From the NCBI GenBank assembly GCA_910587505.1, contig CAJULD010000011.1:11466-75465 (forward strand): a stretch of 64,000 nt of DNA. Direction: 5' to 3'. This document shows positions 1-7,338 of this stretch, piece after piece; positions within the stretch are counted from its first letter, which is position 1, and each line of letters begins with the position of its first letter. The notes below the pieces were generated by a model. It worked only from the letters and a program-made list of their open reading frames with translations, made no database searches and was not told the DNA's origin. Source of the DNA: an uncultured Oscillospiraceae bacterium (GTDB lineage Bacteria; Bacillota; Clostridia; Oscillospirales; Oscillospiraceae). A program made the translations under genes and the position numbers.

Positions 1-684
1 GACGACCTCGTTCCCCTGGGGGTCCAGGCCCCAGGAGGTGACCCTGCCGTCCTCGCCGATGATGAGCTTGTACGTGAAGCCGTTTTCCAGCATATAGGGA
101 TAGTAGTTGGTGTCGTCATAGGAGAAGATCAACGGCTTTTTCCCCTCGGGCAGATAGAGCGTATTACGCACCATCCGGGGATTGCCGTCCCCGTCGGTGG
201 TTTCGCTCCATACGTCGCCGATGTCCACCAGCACGTAGCCGTTGGCATAGCAGCTGTCCAAGATCCGGTTAAACTCGTCCACCGTCACCATATAGTCGTC
301 CAGCCCCTTTTCCTGGGCGTCGCCGTCGAAGGCCAGCTCCGGATAGGCGATGATGGGGTGGAAGAACAGATGCTCCACCAGCCCGTCATAGGCGGCATAC
401 TTCACGCCGTCCCGCTCCCCGCCCTCCGGCATGACGGTGGGGTCGTAGATGTTGTAGGGCTCCGGTTCCGCCGGCGCCGGTTCGGGTTCCGGCTCGGGTT
501 CCGGTTCCGGCTCCGGCTCTGCGTCCGCGGGGCCGTCCGGTTCCGTCGGGGGGCTGACCGGCTCCTGGCTGTCCTGTCCCTCCGCGGGGGCGGAGCCGGC
601 GCTCTGACTGTCCTGCGGTCCGCCGCCGCAGGCGGACGCGAACAGCAGCGTCAGCGCCAGCAGAAACGTGATGGTTTTTCTCAT
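1..684 (-). CDS. Lipoprotein with polysaccharide-deacetylase-like domain (C-terminus cut by window edge)
   Basis: Begins at ATG 684 with an AGGAGG box a few bases upstream and is still open at base 1 (228 codons seen). The N-terminus is a lipoprotein signal: basic MRK, a hydrophobic run, then Cys19 followed by GGG. A low-complexity Pro/Glu tract (alternating EP) follows, as in surface lipoproteins with a spacer over the membrane. The next part has the segments FFHPIIAYPELAF, MVTVDEFNRIL and KPLIFSYDDTNYY, which resemble the start of Firmicutes NodB-like polysaccharide deacetylases; the SYDD stretch would be the first catalytic motif. The later metal-binding motifs lie outside the window. A cell-wall or surface glycan role is inferred. 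Confidence 0.72.
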   Translation of the reverse strand, partial: MRKTITFLLALTLLFASACGGGPQDSQSAGSAPAEGQDSQEPVSPPTEPDGPADAEPEPEPEPEPEPEPAPAEPEPYNIYDPTVMPEGGERDGVKYAAYDGLVEHLFFHPIIAYPELAFDGDAQEKGLDDYMVTVDEFNRILDSCYANGYVLVDIGDVWSETTDGDGNPRMVRNTLYLPEGKKPLIFSYDDTNYYPYMLENGFTYKLIIGEDGRVTSWGLDPQGNEVV

Positions 685-735
685 GTGTATTCTACCTCCT
701 GCAAGGCGGCCTCTGCCGCCTCTCTTCTGCTCTTT

Positions 736-763
736 AGTATACCACGGAAGCAGACAGAAGCAA
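736..763 (-). promoter_or_regulatory. Promoter of the left-edge lipoprotein gene
   Basis: Leftward TTGCTT (758-763) and TATACT (736-741) are separated by 16 bp, about 50 bp upstream of the ATG at 684. Good sigma-A match, no operator noticed. Confidence 0.6.
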
Positions 764-806
764 GCCAACTTTTTGTATCATATTGGTGACAAAAGGTTAC
801 AGGCGC

Positions 807-1076
807 TTATGTATCCGTCCGAACCGGGTCCAGATAGTAGACGCTGTTCATGGTTTCCACCACAACCCGCCCGGTGGAGCGGTCCTTCTTCCAGTCCTTT
901 ACAATGCTGGTACGGATATAGCGGTTGCAGGGCTCGCCCCGCTTGTCGTAGTGACAGTGGATCAGCACGCAGCCGTCCTCCATTCTGGCGTCGCCGATGC
1001 AGCCCTGATTGGCCAGGCTCGCAGGCTCCGCCCTGGCGACGCCTTCCTTATCCGTGATGCGTATGATCTGATACAT
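807..1076 (-). CDS. Hypothetical protein, 89 residues
   Basis: ATG at 1076 follows an AAGGAGG box at good spacing, supporting a real gene. No signal peptide or membrane segment. The protein is small with several basic residues and three Cys (two in the QGC and HCHYDKRGEPC region). I recognise no family. It lies between the lipoprotein promoter and tadA, all leftward. A hairpin (1096-1122) sits just upstream. The closely spaced Cys/His residues could bind metal, but that is only a guess. Confidence 0.6.
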   Translation of the reverse strand: MYQIIRITDKEGVARAEPASLANQGCIGDARMEDGCVLIHCHYDKRGEPCNRYIRTSIVKDWKKDRSTGRVVVETMNSVYYLDPVRTDT

Positions 1077-1095
1077 AAAAGAGCCTCCTTATTGT

Positions 1096-1122
1096 GCCCC
1101 GCCTCCGGCGGGGCGGTTTTTT
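1096..1122 (+). terminator. GC hairpin with T-run on the + strand
   Basis: GCCCCGCC / GGCGGGGC with a 3-nt loop, then GG and six T on the + strand. No rightward gene precedes it, so it may block antisense transcription into tadA. On the - strand it is a hairpin in the leader of the 89-residue protein gene. Confidence 0.5.
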
Positions 1123-1251
1123 CTTTTCGTTATTCCGGGGTTTCCATCCCCGGACTCCGGGTTGCTTTCTGTGTGGGTAAAAAGCGACCGGAACGCCGCA
1201 TAAACCCGCGGGGCGGCCAGAGGCCGCCTCAGAGCCGGGCCGCCGGCGCAA

Positions 1252-1695
1252 TCATCCCCGCAGCGTGCGGAAAAACTCCCCCAGCACCGCCCGGCACTCC
1301 TCCTCCAGGATCCCGCCCACCAGGGCGGGGGTGTTGGCGAAGTCCTCCATAAACAGGTTCAGCACCCCGCCGCAGGCCCCCATGGCGCTGTCCCTGGCGC
1401 CATAATACACTCTGGGAATCCGGGCGTTGAGGATGGCTCCGGCGCACATGGGGCAGGGCTCCAGGGTGACGTACAGCGCGCAGTCCTCCAGCCGCCAGGA
1501 GTTCAGCGTCCCGTTGGCCTGCCGTATGGCCTCGGTCTCCGCGTGGGAGAGGGCGCTGCGCTTTTCCTCCCGGCAGTTCCGGCCCCGGCCCACCACCACA
1601 CCCTCCCGGACGATGACACAGCCCACGGGGACCTCCCCGGCGGCGGCGGCCTCCCGGGCCAGAAGCAGCGCCTGACGCATATATACCTCGTGCAT
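1252..1695 (-). CDS. tadA: tRNA-specific adenosine deaminase TadA
   Basis: Converts the wobble adenosine 34 of tRNA-Arg(ACG) to inosine. The 147-residue protein has the zinc deaminase signature: HAE (with the proton-shuttle Glu) in SHAETEAIRQA and the PCPMC zinc pair in LEPCPMCAGAIL. The start at 1695 (MHEVYMRQALLLA) was chosen because GGAGG precedes it and the length fits the family; an upstream in-frame extension lacks both. The nearby DUF2508-bofA pair is divergent. The usual tadA companions dnaX and recR are not adjacent. Confidence 0.93.
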   Translation of the reverse strand: MHEVYMRQALLLAREAAAAGEVPVGCVIVREGVVVGRGRNCREEKRSALSHAETEAIRQANGTLNSWRLEDCALYVTLEPCPMCAGAILNARIPRVYYGARDSAMGACGGVLNLFMEDFANTPALVGGILEEECRAVLGEFFRTLRG

Positions 1696-1789
1696 AAAGG
1701 GGACCTCCTCCCAAAAGAAGCCTGCCGTTATAAAAGCAGGAATATTTGTCCAAACTGAACATAGATTGGAAACCAAGGAGGGATCTTCC

Positions 1790-2059
1790 ATGAAACGTAT
1801 TTCCCCCATCCGCACCAGGGGCACGGATACCCCGGCCCTGCTGGAATTGAAGACAAGCCTGCAGGAGACGCAGGACGCCCTGAACCACGCCTACACGGCC
1901 TTTGACTACACCAGCGACCCGGAGCTGACGGAGGCCTGCATCTATGAAATCCGCTCTCTCCAGGCGAGAATGAACTACCTGGTCCGGCAGATTAAGGAGC
2001 TGGAGCTGTGCGCGGCCACGGCGGTGGGCGCGCCGGCAGGGAGGGTCAAATGGGTATGA
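1790..2059 (+). CDS. DUF2508 (YaaL-like) family protein
   Basis: 89 residues starting at 1790 behind AAGGAGGG. The sequence is mostly helical and charged (LQETQDALNHAYTAFDYTSDPELTEACIYEI then a coiled stretch). This is the pattern of DUF2508/YaaL proteins, which in Firmicutes lie between recR and bofA; the call leans on that neighbour. The stop TGA overlaps the bofA start region by 10 bases, so the two are co-translated. Function unknown; predicted cytoplasmic. Confidence 0.75.
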   Translation: MKRISPIRTRGTDTPALLELKTSLQETQDALNHAYTAFDYTSDPELTEACIYEIRSLQARMNYLVRQIKELELCAATAVGAPAGRVKWV

Positions 2060-2304
2060 CGCTTCTTGCGCTTGCGGGAATCGCCGCGGCGGTCCTGACG
2101 GTCAGGGCCGCCGCGGCCCGTGAGGGCTTCCTCCGCGCCGCGGTCAACGCCCTGCTGGGGCTGGCGGCTCTTCTGCTGGTCAACCTCACCCGCGCCTACA
2201 CGGGAATGAGTCTGGGCTTCAACCTCTTCAACGGACTGGTGGCCGGGATTCTGGGCGTTCCGGGGGTGGCCCTTCTGCTTCTCGTCCAGTGGGTGCTTAC
2301 ATAA
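2050..2304 (+). CDS. bofA: BofA-family protein (pro-sigma-K processing control)
   Basis: 84 residues and almost wholly hydrophobic: three membrane segments ending in the family hallmark NLFNGLVAGILGVPGVALLLLV. BofA holds the SpoIVFB protease inactive in the outer forespore membrane until sigma-K is needed. The start at 2050 has GGAGG five bases upstream; an alternative ATG six bases later (2056) would form an ATGA overlap with the preceding stop. Ends two bases before the convergent MFS-GH2 gene, with no terminator between them. Confidence 0.85.
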   Translation: MGMTLLALAGIAAAVLTVRAAAAREGFLRAAVNALLGLAALLLVNLTRAYTGMSLGFNLFNGLVAGILGVPGVALLLLVQWVLT

Positions 2305-2306
2305 GC

Positions 2307-5300
2307 TCAGAAGGCGAGCCGGGCGTTGATCCCCCTGACTCTCTCCTCGTCCAGCTTGCAGACCTTCCGGTCAAAGGACAATATTCCGTTGACCTCGTCC
2401 TCCACGTCGCTGACCTGGGTGTAGACCGCGGCGGAAAGGCCCTGTTTCTCCCTGCAGGGAATCACCTCGCCCTCGTACAGCGCGGCAAAGGCGTCCATAA
2501 GCTCCTGCTCCGTCTGATACATCCGGTAGCCGAAGGGCTTCTCGCTGGCGGTGTGACCCGCCGGAGGCAGGCTGTAGCCGCCGAACTCGCTGAGGGCCAG
2601 GACCCGGTGCTTATCGTGCCGCAGCTTCACGGGCCGGAAATAGACATGCCTGCTCTTGAAGTCGCCGCCCCCCTGGTCGTGCCAGCCGCTGGCATGGTCC
2701 ACCAGCCGGGTGGGATCCTGCTCCCACAGCAGCTGGGTGGCGAGCAGGCTGTCAAACTGTCCCCAGCCCTCGTTGAAGGGGACCCACACCGCCAGAGACG
2801 GCACGTTGTACAGGAGCTCCACCGTGTCGTGGAGATCCCGGACAAACTGTTCCCGGCAGGCCCCGTCCTCCCGGCCGAAGCGGTGATACTTCCCGTCCTG
2901 GAGATTGACGCCCAGGAAGGGCAGCACCTGGACCACCAGCGGGTCCAGACGGCTGCCGCCGCTGACCAGGTCCTGCCACACCAGCATCCCCAGCCGGTCG
3001 CAGTGGTAATACCACCGCAGGGGCTCGATCTTGATGTGCTTGCGCAGCATGTTGAAGCCGCACTCCTTCATCTTCCGGATGTCATAGATCATGGCCTCGT
3101 CGCTGGCGGGGGTGTACAGGCCGTCGCTCCAGTAGCCCTGGTCCAGGACCCCGGACATGAAAACCGGTTTGTCATTGAGGGCCAGCACCTTTTTGCCGTC
3201 CACCTCCGTGACGCCGAACTTCCGCATGCCGAAATAGCTCTCCACCCGGTCTCCGCCGCTGAGCGTGACGGTCACGTCGTAGAGGAAGGGGTCCTCCGGG
3301 GTCCAGGGGCGGAAGTGCTCGTCCATAATGGACATCACCAGACCGTCCCCGCCGGCATCATACCAGTCCTCGGCGATGACCTGTCCGTCCTTGCGGATGA
3401 CAAAATCTGCGCCCTCCGCGTCCCCGGCCTCCAGGACAAAGCGGACCTCTCCGCTGTCGTACATGGGCGTGATGGTCAGCTTTTCCACATAATTTTCCGG
3501 CACGGACTCCAGCCACACCGTCTGCCAGATGCCGCTCTGGGGCGTGTACCAGATGCCGCCGGGACGGAAGCTCTGCTTGCCGTAGGCGTGGCGGGAGCGG
3601 GAGGTGGCGTCGGTCACGGCGACCACCAGGGTATTTTCTCCCGTCGTCAGCACATCCGTCACCTCGCAGGTGAAGGGCAGATAGCCCCCCTCGTGGCCTC
3701 CCACGTCCCTGCCGTTGACAAACACCCGGCAGGACTGGTCCACCGCGCCGAAGTGGAGCAGCACCCGGTCCTTCCGGAAGCCCGCGGGCAGAGTGAAGGA
3801 CCGCCTGTACCACAGCCGCTCCTCCGGCATCAGAATTTTCTGCACGCCGGAGAGCAGGCACTCCGGGGAAAAGGGCACGATGATCTCCCCGTCGAAGGCG
3901 GCGGGCTCCCCCTCCCTCCGGGGTCGAATGGCATACTGCCAGCGCCCGTTGAGGTTGATAAAACTCTCCCGGCGGAGCTGGGGCCGGGGATACTCCGGCA
4001 GGGGCGCGTCCCGGTCCAGCTTCTCCCCCCAGCCTGTCAGCAGGGGGCGCAGGGTCCGCCGGGAGAGGGTGTGCTCCGGCTCCCTCCGCCGCAGCAGGAA
4101 AAGGGGCGCGGCAATCAGCAGCAGCACCAGGGCGGAGGCAATGAAGATCTCCGGCGTGGGAACCTCCTTTACCACGCCCAGCTCCTCATAGGTCTCTCCG
4201 CCGTGGCGGATGACGGCGGAGCCGATACCGGGCCCCGTCACCATGGGCAACAGCACCTGAAAGAGAATGCGGATGCCCTGAAACTGCCCGGCCTTGCCCG
4301 CCGGGGTATGGTCCCGGATCAGGCCCTGGAGGCAGGCGGAGAGAACCATGCTGGCCCCCAGCATCAGGATGCCCGCCAGGATCACCGGGACCATTCCCCG
4401 GACAAAGAACATGACAATCAATCCCGCGAAGGCCGCCAGGGCCGCGGGCGGGGCCACCTTCAGCTTGCCCCGCCGGTCGATCACCCGGCCGAAGGCCACA
4501 CTGACGGCGCTGGCGGCCACGAGCACCGCGCCCAGAATCACGGCGTAGCTGTCCACGCCCAGAAACCGCTGGATATAAATAATGAGATAGGGCATATACA
4601 CCTGCTGGCTGGCGGCATAGACCGCCAGGGCCAGCAGGGACAGGTACAGCCCCGGATTGGCCCAGATCACGCCGGGGCGCAGGCCATAGAGGATGTTGCC
4701 CACATAGTTCCCTTCGGCCCGCCGGAGGTTGGCCGGTTCCCGGATCAATACATGGCCCAGACCGCCGCCCAGAATGGTCAGCCCGCCCACAATCAGGAAG
4801 AACCATCCCCATTTCCCCCGGGTCGTCAGCCCGTCCAGCGCGCCGAACACCACCAGCATGGCCACCAGTGGCATGATGGCCAGCACGGATTCCACCCTGC
4901 CCCGGTTGCCGTCACCGGTTACGTCGGTGACCCACGCGTTGAAGGCCGCGTCGTTGGCGCTGCTGCCAAAGAAGGTCATCACGCAGTCCAGCACGATAAC
5001 CGTCACCGCCGCCGCCTGCACGGCACGGGCGGGCCCCACCAGCTTCTCCAGTCCGGCCACGTTCACCAGGGCGAAGGCCATGACGCTCAGGCCCCAGAGC
5101 AGATAACCGGTAACGATGATGGGCTTGCGCCTGCCCAGCCTGTCCGACAGCGCCCCCACCGCCAGGGTGGTCACCGCCGCCACAACCGCGCTGGCCGCCA
5201 CCATGGCGGCGATCATCCGCGTATCCCCGGTGATGGTGTTGTAGAGGAACACGTTGAAGTACATGTTCTCCACCACCCAGGCCACCTGGCCGATGAGTCC

Positions 5301-5357
5301 GAAGCTCAGCAGCGCCGCCCAGACTCTCCCGCCCAGGGCGTTCTTTTTTCGTCCCAT
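2307..5357 (-). CDS. MFS transporter fused to a family-2 glycoside hydrolase
   Basis: One uninterrupted 1016-residue frame. Residues 1-425 are an MFS/GPH-like sugar transporter: about twelve hydrophobic segments, motif-A-like GALSDRLGRRKPI at 68-80 and an ENMYFNVFLYNTI segment near the start. Residues from about 435 (TGWGEKLDRDAPLPEYPRPQ) are a GH2 enzyme with sugar-binding, Ig-like and TIM-barrel parts. The likely acid/base is Glu863 in FNEGWGQFD and the nucleophile Glu924 in LSEFGGY. There is no signal peptide; a 12-segment MFS places the C-terminus in the cytoplasm, so the enzyme should act on imported glycoside. The join is close to where free GH2 proteins start, with little linker. Substrate (galactoside, glucuronide or other) cannot be told. 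RBS GGGAGG precedes ATG 5357. Confidence 0.9.
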   Translation of the reverse strand: MGRKKNALGGRVWAALLSFGLIGQVAWVVENMYFNVFLYNTITGDTRMIAAMVAASAVVAAVTTLAVGALSDRLGRRKPIIVTGYLLWGLSVMAFALVNVAGLEKLVGPARAVQAAAVTVIVLDCVMTFFGSSANDAAFNAWVTDVTGDGNRGRVESVLAIMPLVAMLVVFGALDGLTTRGKWGWFFLIVGGLTILGGGLGHVLIREPANLRRAEGNYVGNILYGLRPGVIWANPGLYLSLLALAVYAASQQVYMPYLIIYIQRFLGVDSYAVILGAVLVAASAVSVAFGRVIDRRGKLKVAPPAALAAFAGLIVMFFVRGMVPVILAGILMLGASMVLSACLQGLIRDHTPAGKAGQFQGIRILFQVLLPMVTGPGIGSAVIRHGGETYEELGVVKEVPTPEIFIASALVLLLIAAPLFLLRRREPEHTLSRRTLRPLLTGWGEKLDRDAPLPEYPRPQLRRESFINLNGRWQYAIRPRREGEPAAFDGEIIVPFSPECLLSGVQKILMPEERLWYRRSFTLPAGFRKDRVLLHFGAVDQSCRVFVNGRDVGGHEGGYLPFTCEVTDVLTTGENTLVVAVTDATSRSRHAYGKQSFRPGGIWYTPQSGIWQTVWLESVPENYVEKLTITPMYDSGEVRFVLEAGDAEGADFVIRKDGQVIAEDWYDAGGDGLVMSIMDEHFRPWTPEDPFLYDVTVTLSGGDRVESYFGMRKFGVTEVDGKKVLALNDKPVFMSGVLDQGYWSDGLYTPASDEAMIYDIRKMKECGFNMLRKHIKIEPLRWYYHCDRLGMLVWQDLVSGGSRLDPLVVQVLPFLGVNLQDGKYHRFGREDGACREQFVRDLHDTVELLYNVPSLAVWVPFNEGWGQFDSLLATQLLWEQDPTRLVDHASGWHDQGGGDFKSRHVYFRPVKLRHDKHRVLALSEFGGYSLPPAGHTASEKPFGYRMYQTEQELMDAFAALYEGEVIPCREKQGLSAAVYTQVSDVEDEVNGILSFDRKVCKLDEERVRGINARLAF

Positions 5358-5913
5358 TCCCAGGACCTCCCGTTTCTGAAAAATACCAGGACCCTGTTCA
5401 GCATCTCTCCACGCACGCCCTGACGGCGACTTCCCGTCCAGGCTTTGTTAAAATCTCTGCAATCCGTCGGGATTTCTGCGGATTTTTGCCCCGCCGGGCC
5501 AAAAATCTGCTCGCCGGTCCGTACACGCAGAGATACCAAACAGGCTCTGAGGCTCCATTTAAAGCGGAGCAACGTCCGCGTATCGCGGACACAGGGGCAC
5601 AGAGCGCCGCGCCCGCCCGCCGGCGGACGGCGGAACGCCCGCTGCGGCCCTGACCACAATATGTTGTATTATACAACCCCCACCGATATCCCGCAAGTAG
5701 TGTTTGGGGGAAAAAACCAAAAAAAGAAAAATTTTCTTATTCGACAGATTCCGGCAAACTTCACCGCGCCGTAAGGCTATACTATGCGACAGAGAGCGAC
5801 AGCCGCCGCCGGAATTCTCCAGGGTACTTCCTCTTTCGCGCGGCGGCGGTTCTCACCCAACCTTCTCCTGTCTCCGACGGGGCACTACATATCCAATGGA
5901 GGAGCTGCTTATT
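5358..5913. other. Intergenic control region between MFS-GH2 and a small rightward gene
   Basis: No credible gene. It holds a leftward promoter near 5668-5696 and therefore a leader of about 300 nt for MFS-GH2. Within the leader are inverted repeats at 5481-5507 (GATTTTTG...CAAAAATC, 13-base arms with one mismatch) and 5574-5590 (GTCCGCG-TAT-CGCGGAC). The rest up to 5913 is the leader of the 57-residue gene. Confidence 0.6.
5663..5696 (-). promoter_or_regulatory. MFS-GH2 promoter with overlapping palindromic operator
   Basis: Leftward TTGCGG (5691-5696), 17-bp spacer, perfect TATAAT (5668-5673). The -10 lies inside a perfect 15-bp palindrome, GTTGTATTATACAAC (5663-5677), well placed for a repressor to block RNA polymerase. 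No regulator gene is adjacent. Confidence 0.65.
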
Positions 5914-6087
5914 ATGGATTATCAAAAAGAGTATGCAAGCCTTGTAGGTCAGGTTGACCGGGCCATCTCCATCCTGGAGCATTATGCGCCTGGCGATCCC
6001 ATTGTCCGGAAGGCAGGGGAGCTGCTCATCTCCGCTCTGCATGAAGCTGAGGAGCACTATATAGTGAACGCACTCGAAAACCGGTAA
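5914..6087 (+). CDS. Small hypothetical protein, 57 residues
   Basis: ATG 5914 follows GGAGGA with 10-base spacing. The predicted protein (MDYQKEYASLVGQVDRAISI...) is soluble and helical, ending in a Glu/His-rich turn (EAEEHYIVNALENR). No family recognised. It stands alone: MFS-GH2 diverges to the left, and to the right there is a perfect inverted repeat (6100-6177) and a strong terminator (6237-6271). The independent RBS and terminator support a real short gene. Confidence 0.6.
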   Translation: MDYQKEYASLVGQVDRAISILEHYAPGDPIVRKAGELLISALHEAEEHYIVNALENR

Positions 6088-6099
6088 AGTTCAGCGGAG

Positions 6100-6177
6100 A
6101 AACCGGGGCGCAGCGGCGTTGCCGCCTTTGCCGGGAGACTGCCCGGCCGCATTCTTCGCCCTGCTGCGCCCCGGTTT
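6100..6177 (+). repeat. Long inverted repeat downstream of the 57-residue gene
   Basis: AAACCGGGGCGCAGC at 6100-6114 is the exact reverse complement of 6163-6177. The 48-nt interior holds two smaller hairpins (GGCGTTGCCGCC and GCCGGG...CCCGGC). It could form a branched RNA in the mRNA 3' end, or be a degenerate mobile repeat. Confidence 0.6.
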
Positions 6178-6236
6178 TCCCGCTTCCCGAGCGCGTCGGC
6201 TATCTGCAGGAAGCGTAAGCCCCAAAACAAAAACAG

Positions 6237-6271
6237 GGAGAGGAACGGACGCCCCGTTCCTCTCCATTTTT
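6237..6271 (+). terminator. Intrinsic terminator, active in both directions
   Basis: GGAGAGGAACGG - ACGC - CCGTTCCTCTCC (12-bp perfect stem) followed by ATTTTTT on the + strand. On the - strand CCTGTTTTTG follows the stem, so it could also end the leftward cob operon. Confidence 0.85.
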
Positions 6272-6297
6272 TCAGTCAACGCGGTTGAAGCAGGATA

Positions 6298-6330
6298 AGG
6301 ATCTGTATTCATAACCGGGGATGCCGGAGG
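6298..6330 (+). repeat. Dispersed repeat, copy A (single left end)
   Basis: GGATCTGTATTCATAACCGG then GGATGCCGG matches the left end of the family whose best copy is 32803-32879. No matching right end is seen within 200 bp, so this copy is decayed or truncated. Confidence 0.7.
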
Positions 6331-6433
6331 GCGGGGTAACGTCCGCCCGAATGGCCGCCGGCGGCCCACAGGAGGGCAGCAAAGCTGCGGCACATTTCCT
6401 CCACTGAACTTCACTTTTTTACCTGCTTTGACT

Positions 6434-6997
6434 TTATCCCTCCCGGCCAGCCCGCTCCTCCACCGTCAGCGCGCCGTCCGCCCAGCGGCACCGGTAGCCG
6501 CCGCCGTTAGGAACCTGCCAGCAGTAGAACCGGTGGCTGGGCTCCAGCGCCTCCAGCAGGGTCATGATCGTGCCGCCGTGGATGACCAGGGCGATGCGCT
6601 CCGCCGGTTCCTCCGCGATGGAGAGAAAGGCCGCGACGGCCCGGCGGCGGACCGCCTCCCCGCTCTCTCCGCCGGGAGGCGCCGCCGTCCCGGCGGTGTC
6701 CAGCCACGCCTGATAGGCGGAATCGTCCTTCAGCTCCTCGTAGGTATGGCCCTCAAAGGCCCCCATATCCGTTTCCCGGAGGCCGGGGACGAGCACCGGT
6801 TCAACGCCGGGATACAGCAGCGCCGCCGTCTCCCGGCAGCGCCGCAGAGGGGAGGCGTACACCCGGTCCACCGCCGGCAGCCGGATACCCGCCAGCGCCT
6901 CCCGTCCCCGACGGCACAGGGATTCGTCGGAAACGCCGATATACCGGCGCTCCAGGTTGGACTGCGTCTGCCCGTGACGAATCAGAAACACCGTCAT
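6434..6997 (-). CDS. cobC: Histidine phosphatase, probable alpha-ribazole phosphatase CobC
   Basis: 187 residues beginning MTVFLIRHGQTQSN, with the RHG phosphohistidine motif of the phosphoglycerate-mutase-like superfamily, and the second conserved His in VIHGGTIM near residue 140. The family is broad. The CobC assignment (removal of phosphate from alpha-ribazole-5'-phosphate or adenosylcobalamin-5'-phosphate) comes from context: its ATG overlaps the cobU stop in an ATGA, making it third in cobS-cobU-cobC. Cytoplasmic. Confidence 0.85.
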   Translation of the reverse strand: MTVFLIRHGQTQSNLERRYIGVSDESLCRRGREALAGIRLPAVDRVYASPLRRCRETAALLYPGVEPVLVPGLRETDMGAFEGHTYEELKDDSAYQAWLDTAGTAAPPGGESGEAVRRRAVAAFLSIAEEPAERIALVIHGGTIMTLLEALEPSHRFYCWQVPNGGGYRCRWADGALTVEERAGREG

Positions 6998-7338
6998 TTA
7001 AGCCGCACCCCCACTCCGCAGTGCACCCGGTAGACCGCCTCCGCCTCCTCCGCCAGGCGGCAGCACATGCGCCCCACCCGTTCCCGCCAGTCCCGGTCCG
7101 CCCGGTCCAGGGGCGTAATGCCGCAGCCTGTCTCGTCGCAGATAACGACGCCCACCGGATGGGCCGCGCACCAGGCGGAGACCGCCGCCTCCGCCTCCGG
7201 CAGGTCGCGGACGATCCGCTGCAAACCGTGGACGCAGTTTTCCTCTCCCAGCGTCCCCTCGCTCCAGGCGGAAACCCCCAGCTGCCGTCTGGCGAAATCC
7301 AGCTTGCCCTGGGCCATTCCTCCGACAATCAGAACCAT
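6994..7338 (-). CDS. cobU: Short CobU-like adenosylcobinamide kinase / guanylyltransferase
   Basis: 114 residues from ATG 7338, overlapping the cobS stop by 10 bases and cobC by 4. The start MVLIVGGMAQGKLDFAR occupies the place of the CobU P-loop GGxxSGKS but ends in Leu where Ser/Thr normally follows Lys. The later segment VGVVICDETGCGITPLDRADRDWRERVGRM matches the conserved CobU middle. Usual length is about 180 residues, so this is a shortened form. It should phosphorylate adenosylcobinamide and add GMP; whether the altered loop still does both is unclear. Confidence 0.8.
   Translation of the reverse strand: MVLIVGGMAQGKLDFARRQLGVSAWSEGTLGEENCVHGLQRIVRDLPEAEAAVSAWCAAHPVGVVICDETGCGITPLDRADRDWRERVGRMCCRLAEEAEAVYRVHCGVGVRLK

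Larger units (their letters stand above)
6088..6433. other. Intergenic stretch with cruciform, terminator and repeat copy A
   Basis: No gene. Contents in order: a 78-nt inverted repeat with perfect 15-base arms (6100-6114 / 6163-6177); a terminator at 6237-6271; and one degenerate end of the dispersed repeat family (6298-6330), followed by GC-rich short inverted repeats. Confidence 0.6.

Noticed and set aside
1077..1251. SRP RNA (ffs) expected near tadA in Firmicutes
   Set aside because: The conserved GGTCAGGxCCGGAAGGxAGCAGCC core is absent on both strands; only unrelated GC hairpins are present.
2289..5423. A 1044-codon rightward open frame opposite the MFS-GH2 gene
   Set aside because: It has no RBS, a low-complexity His/Gln/Pro/Gly composition and mirrors the other strand; long antisense frames are expected in GC-rich genes with few stop codons.
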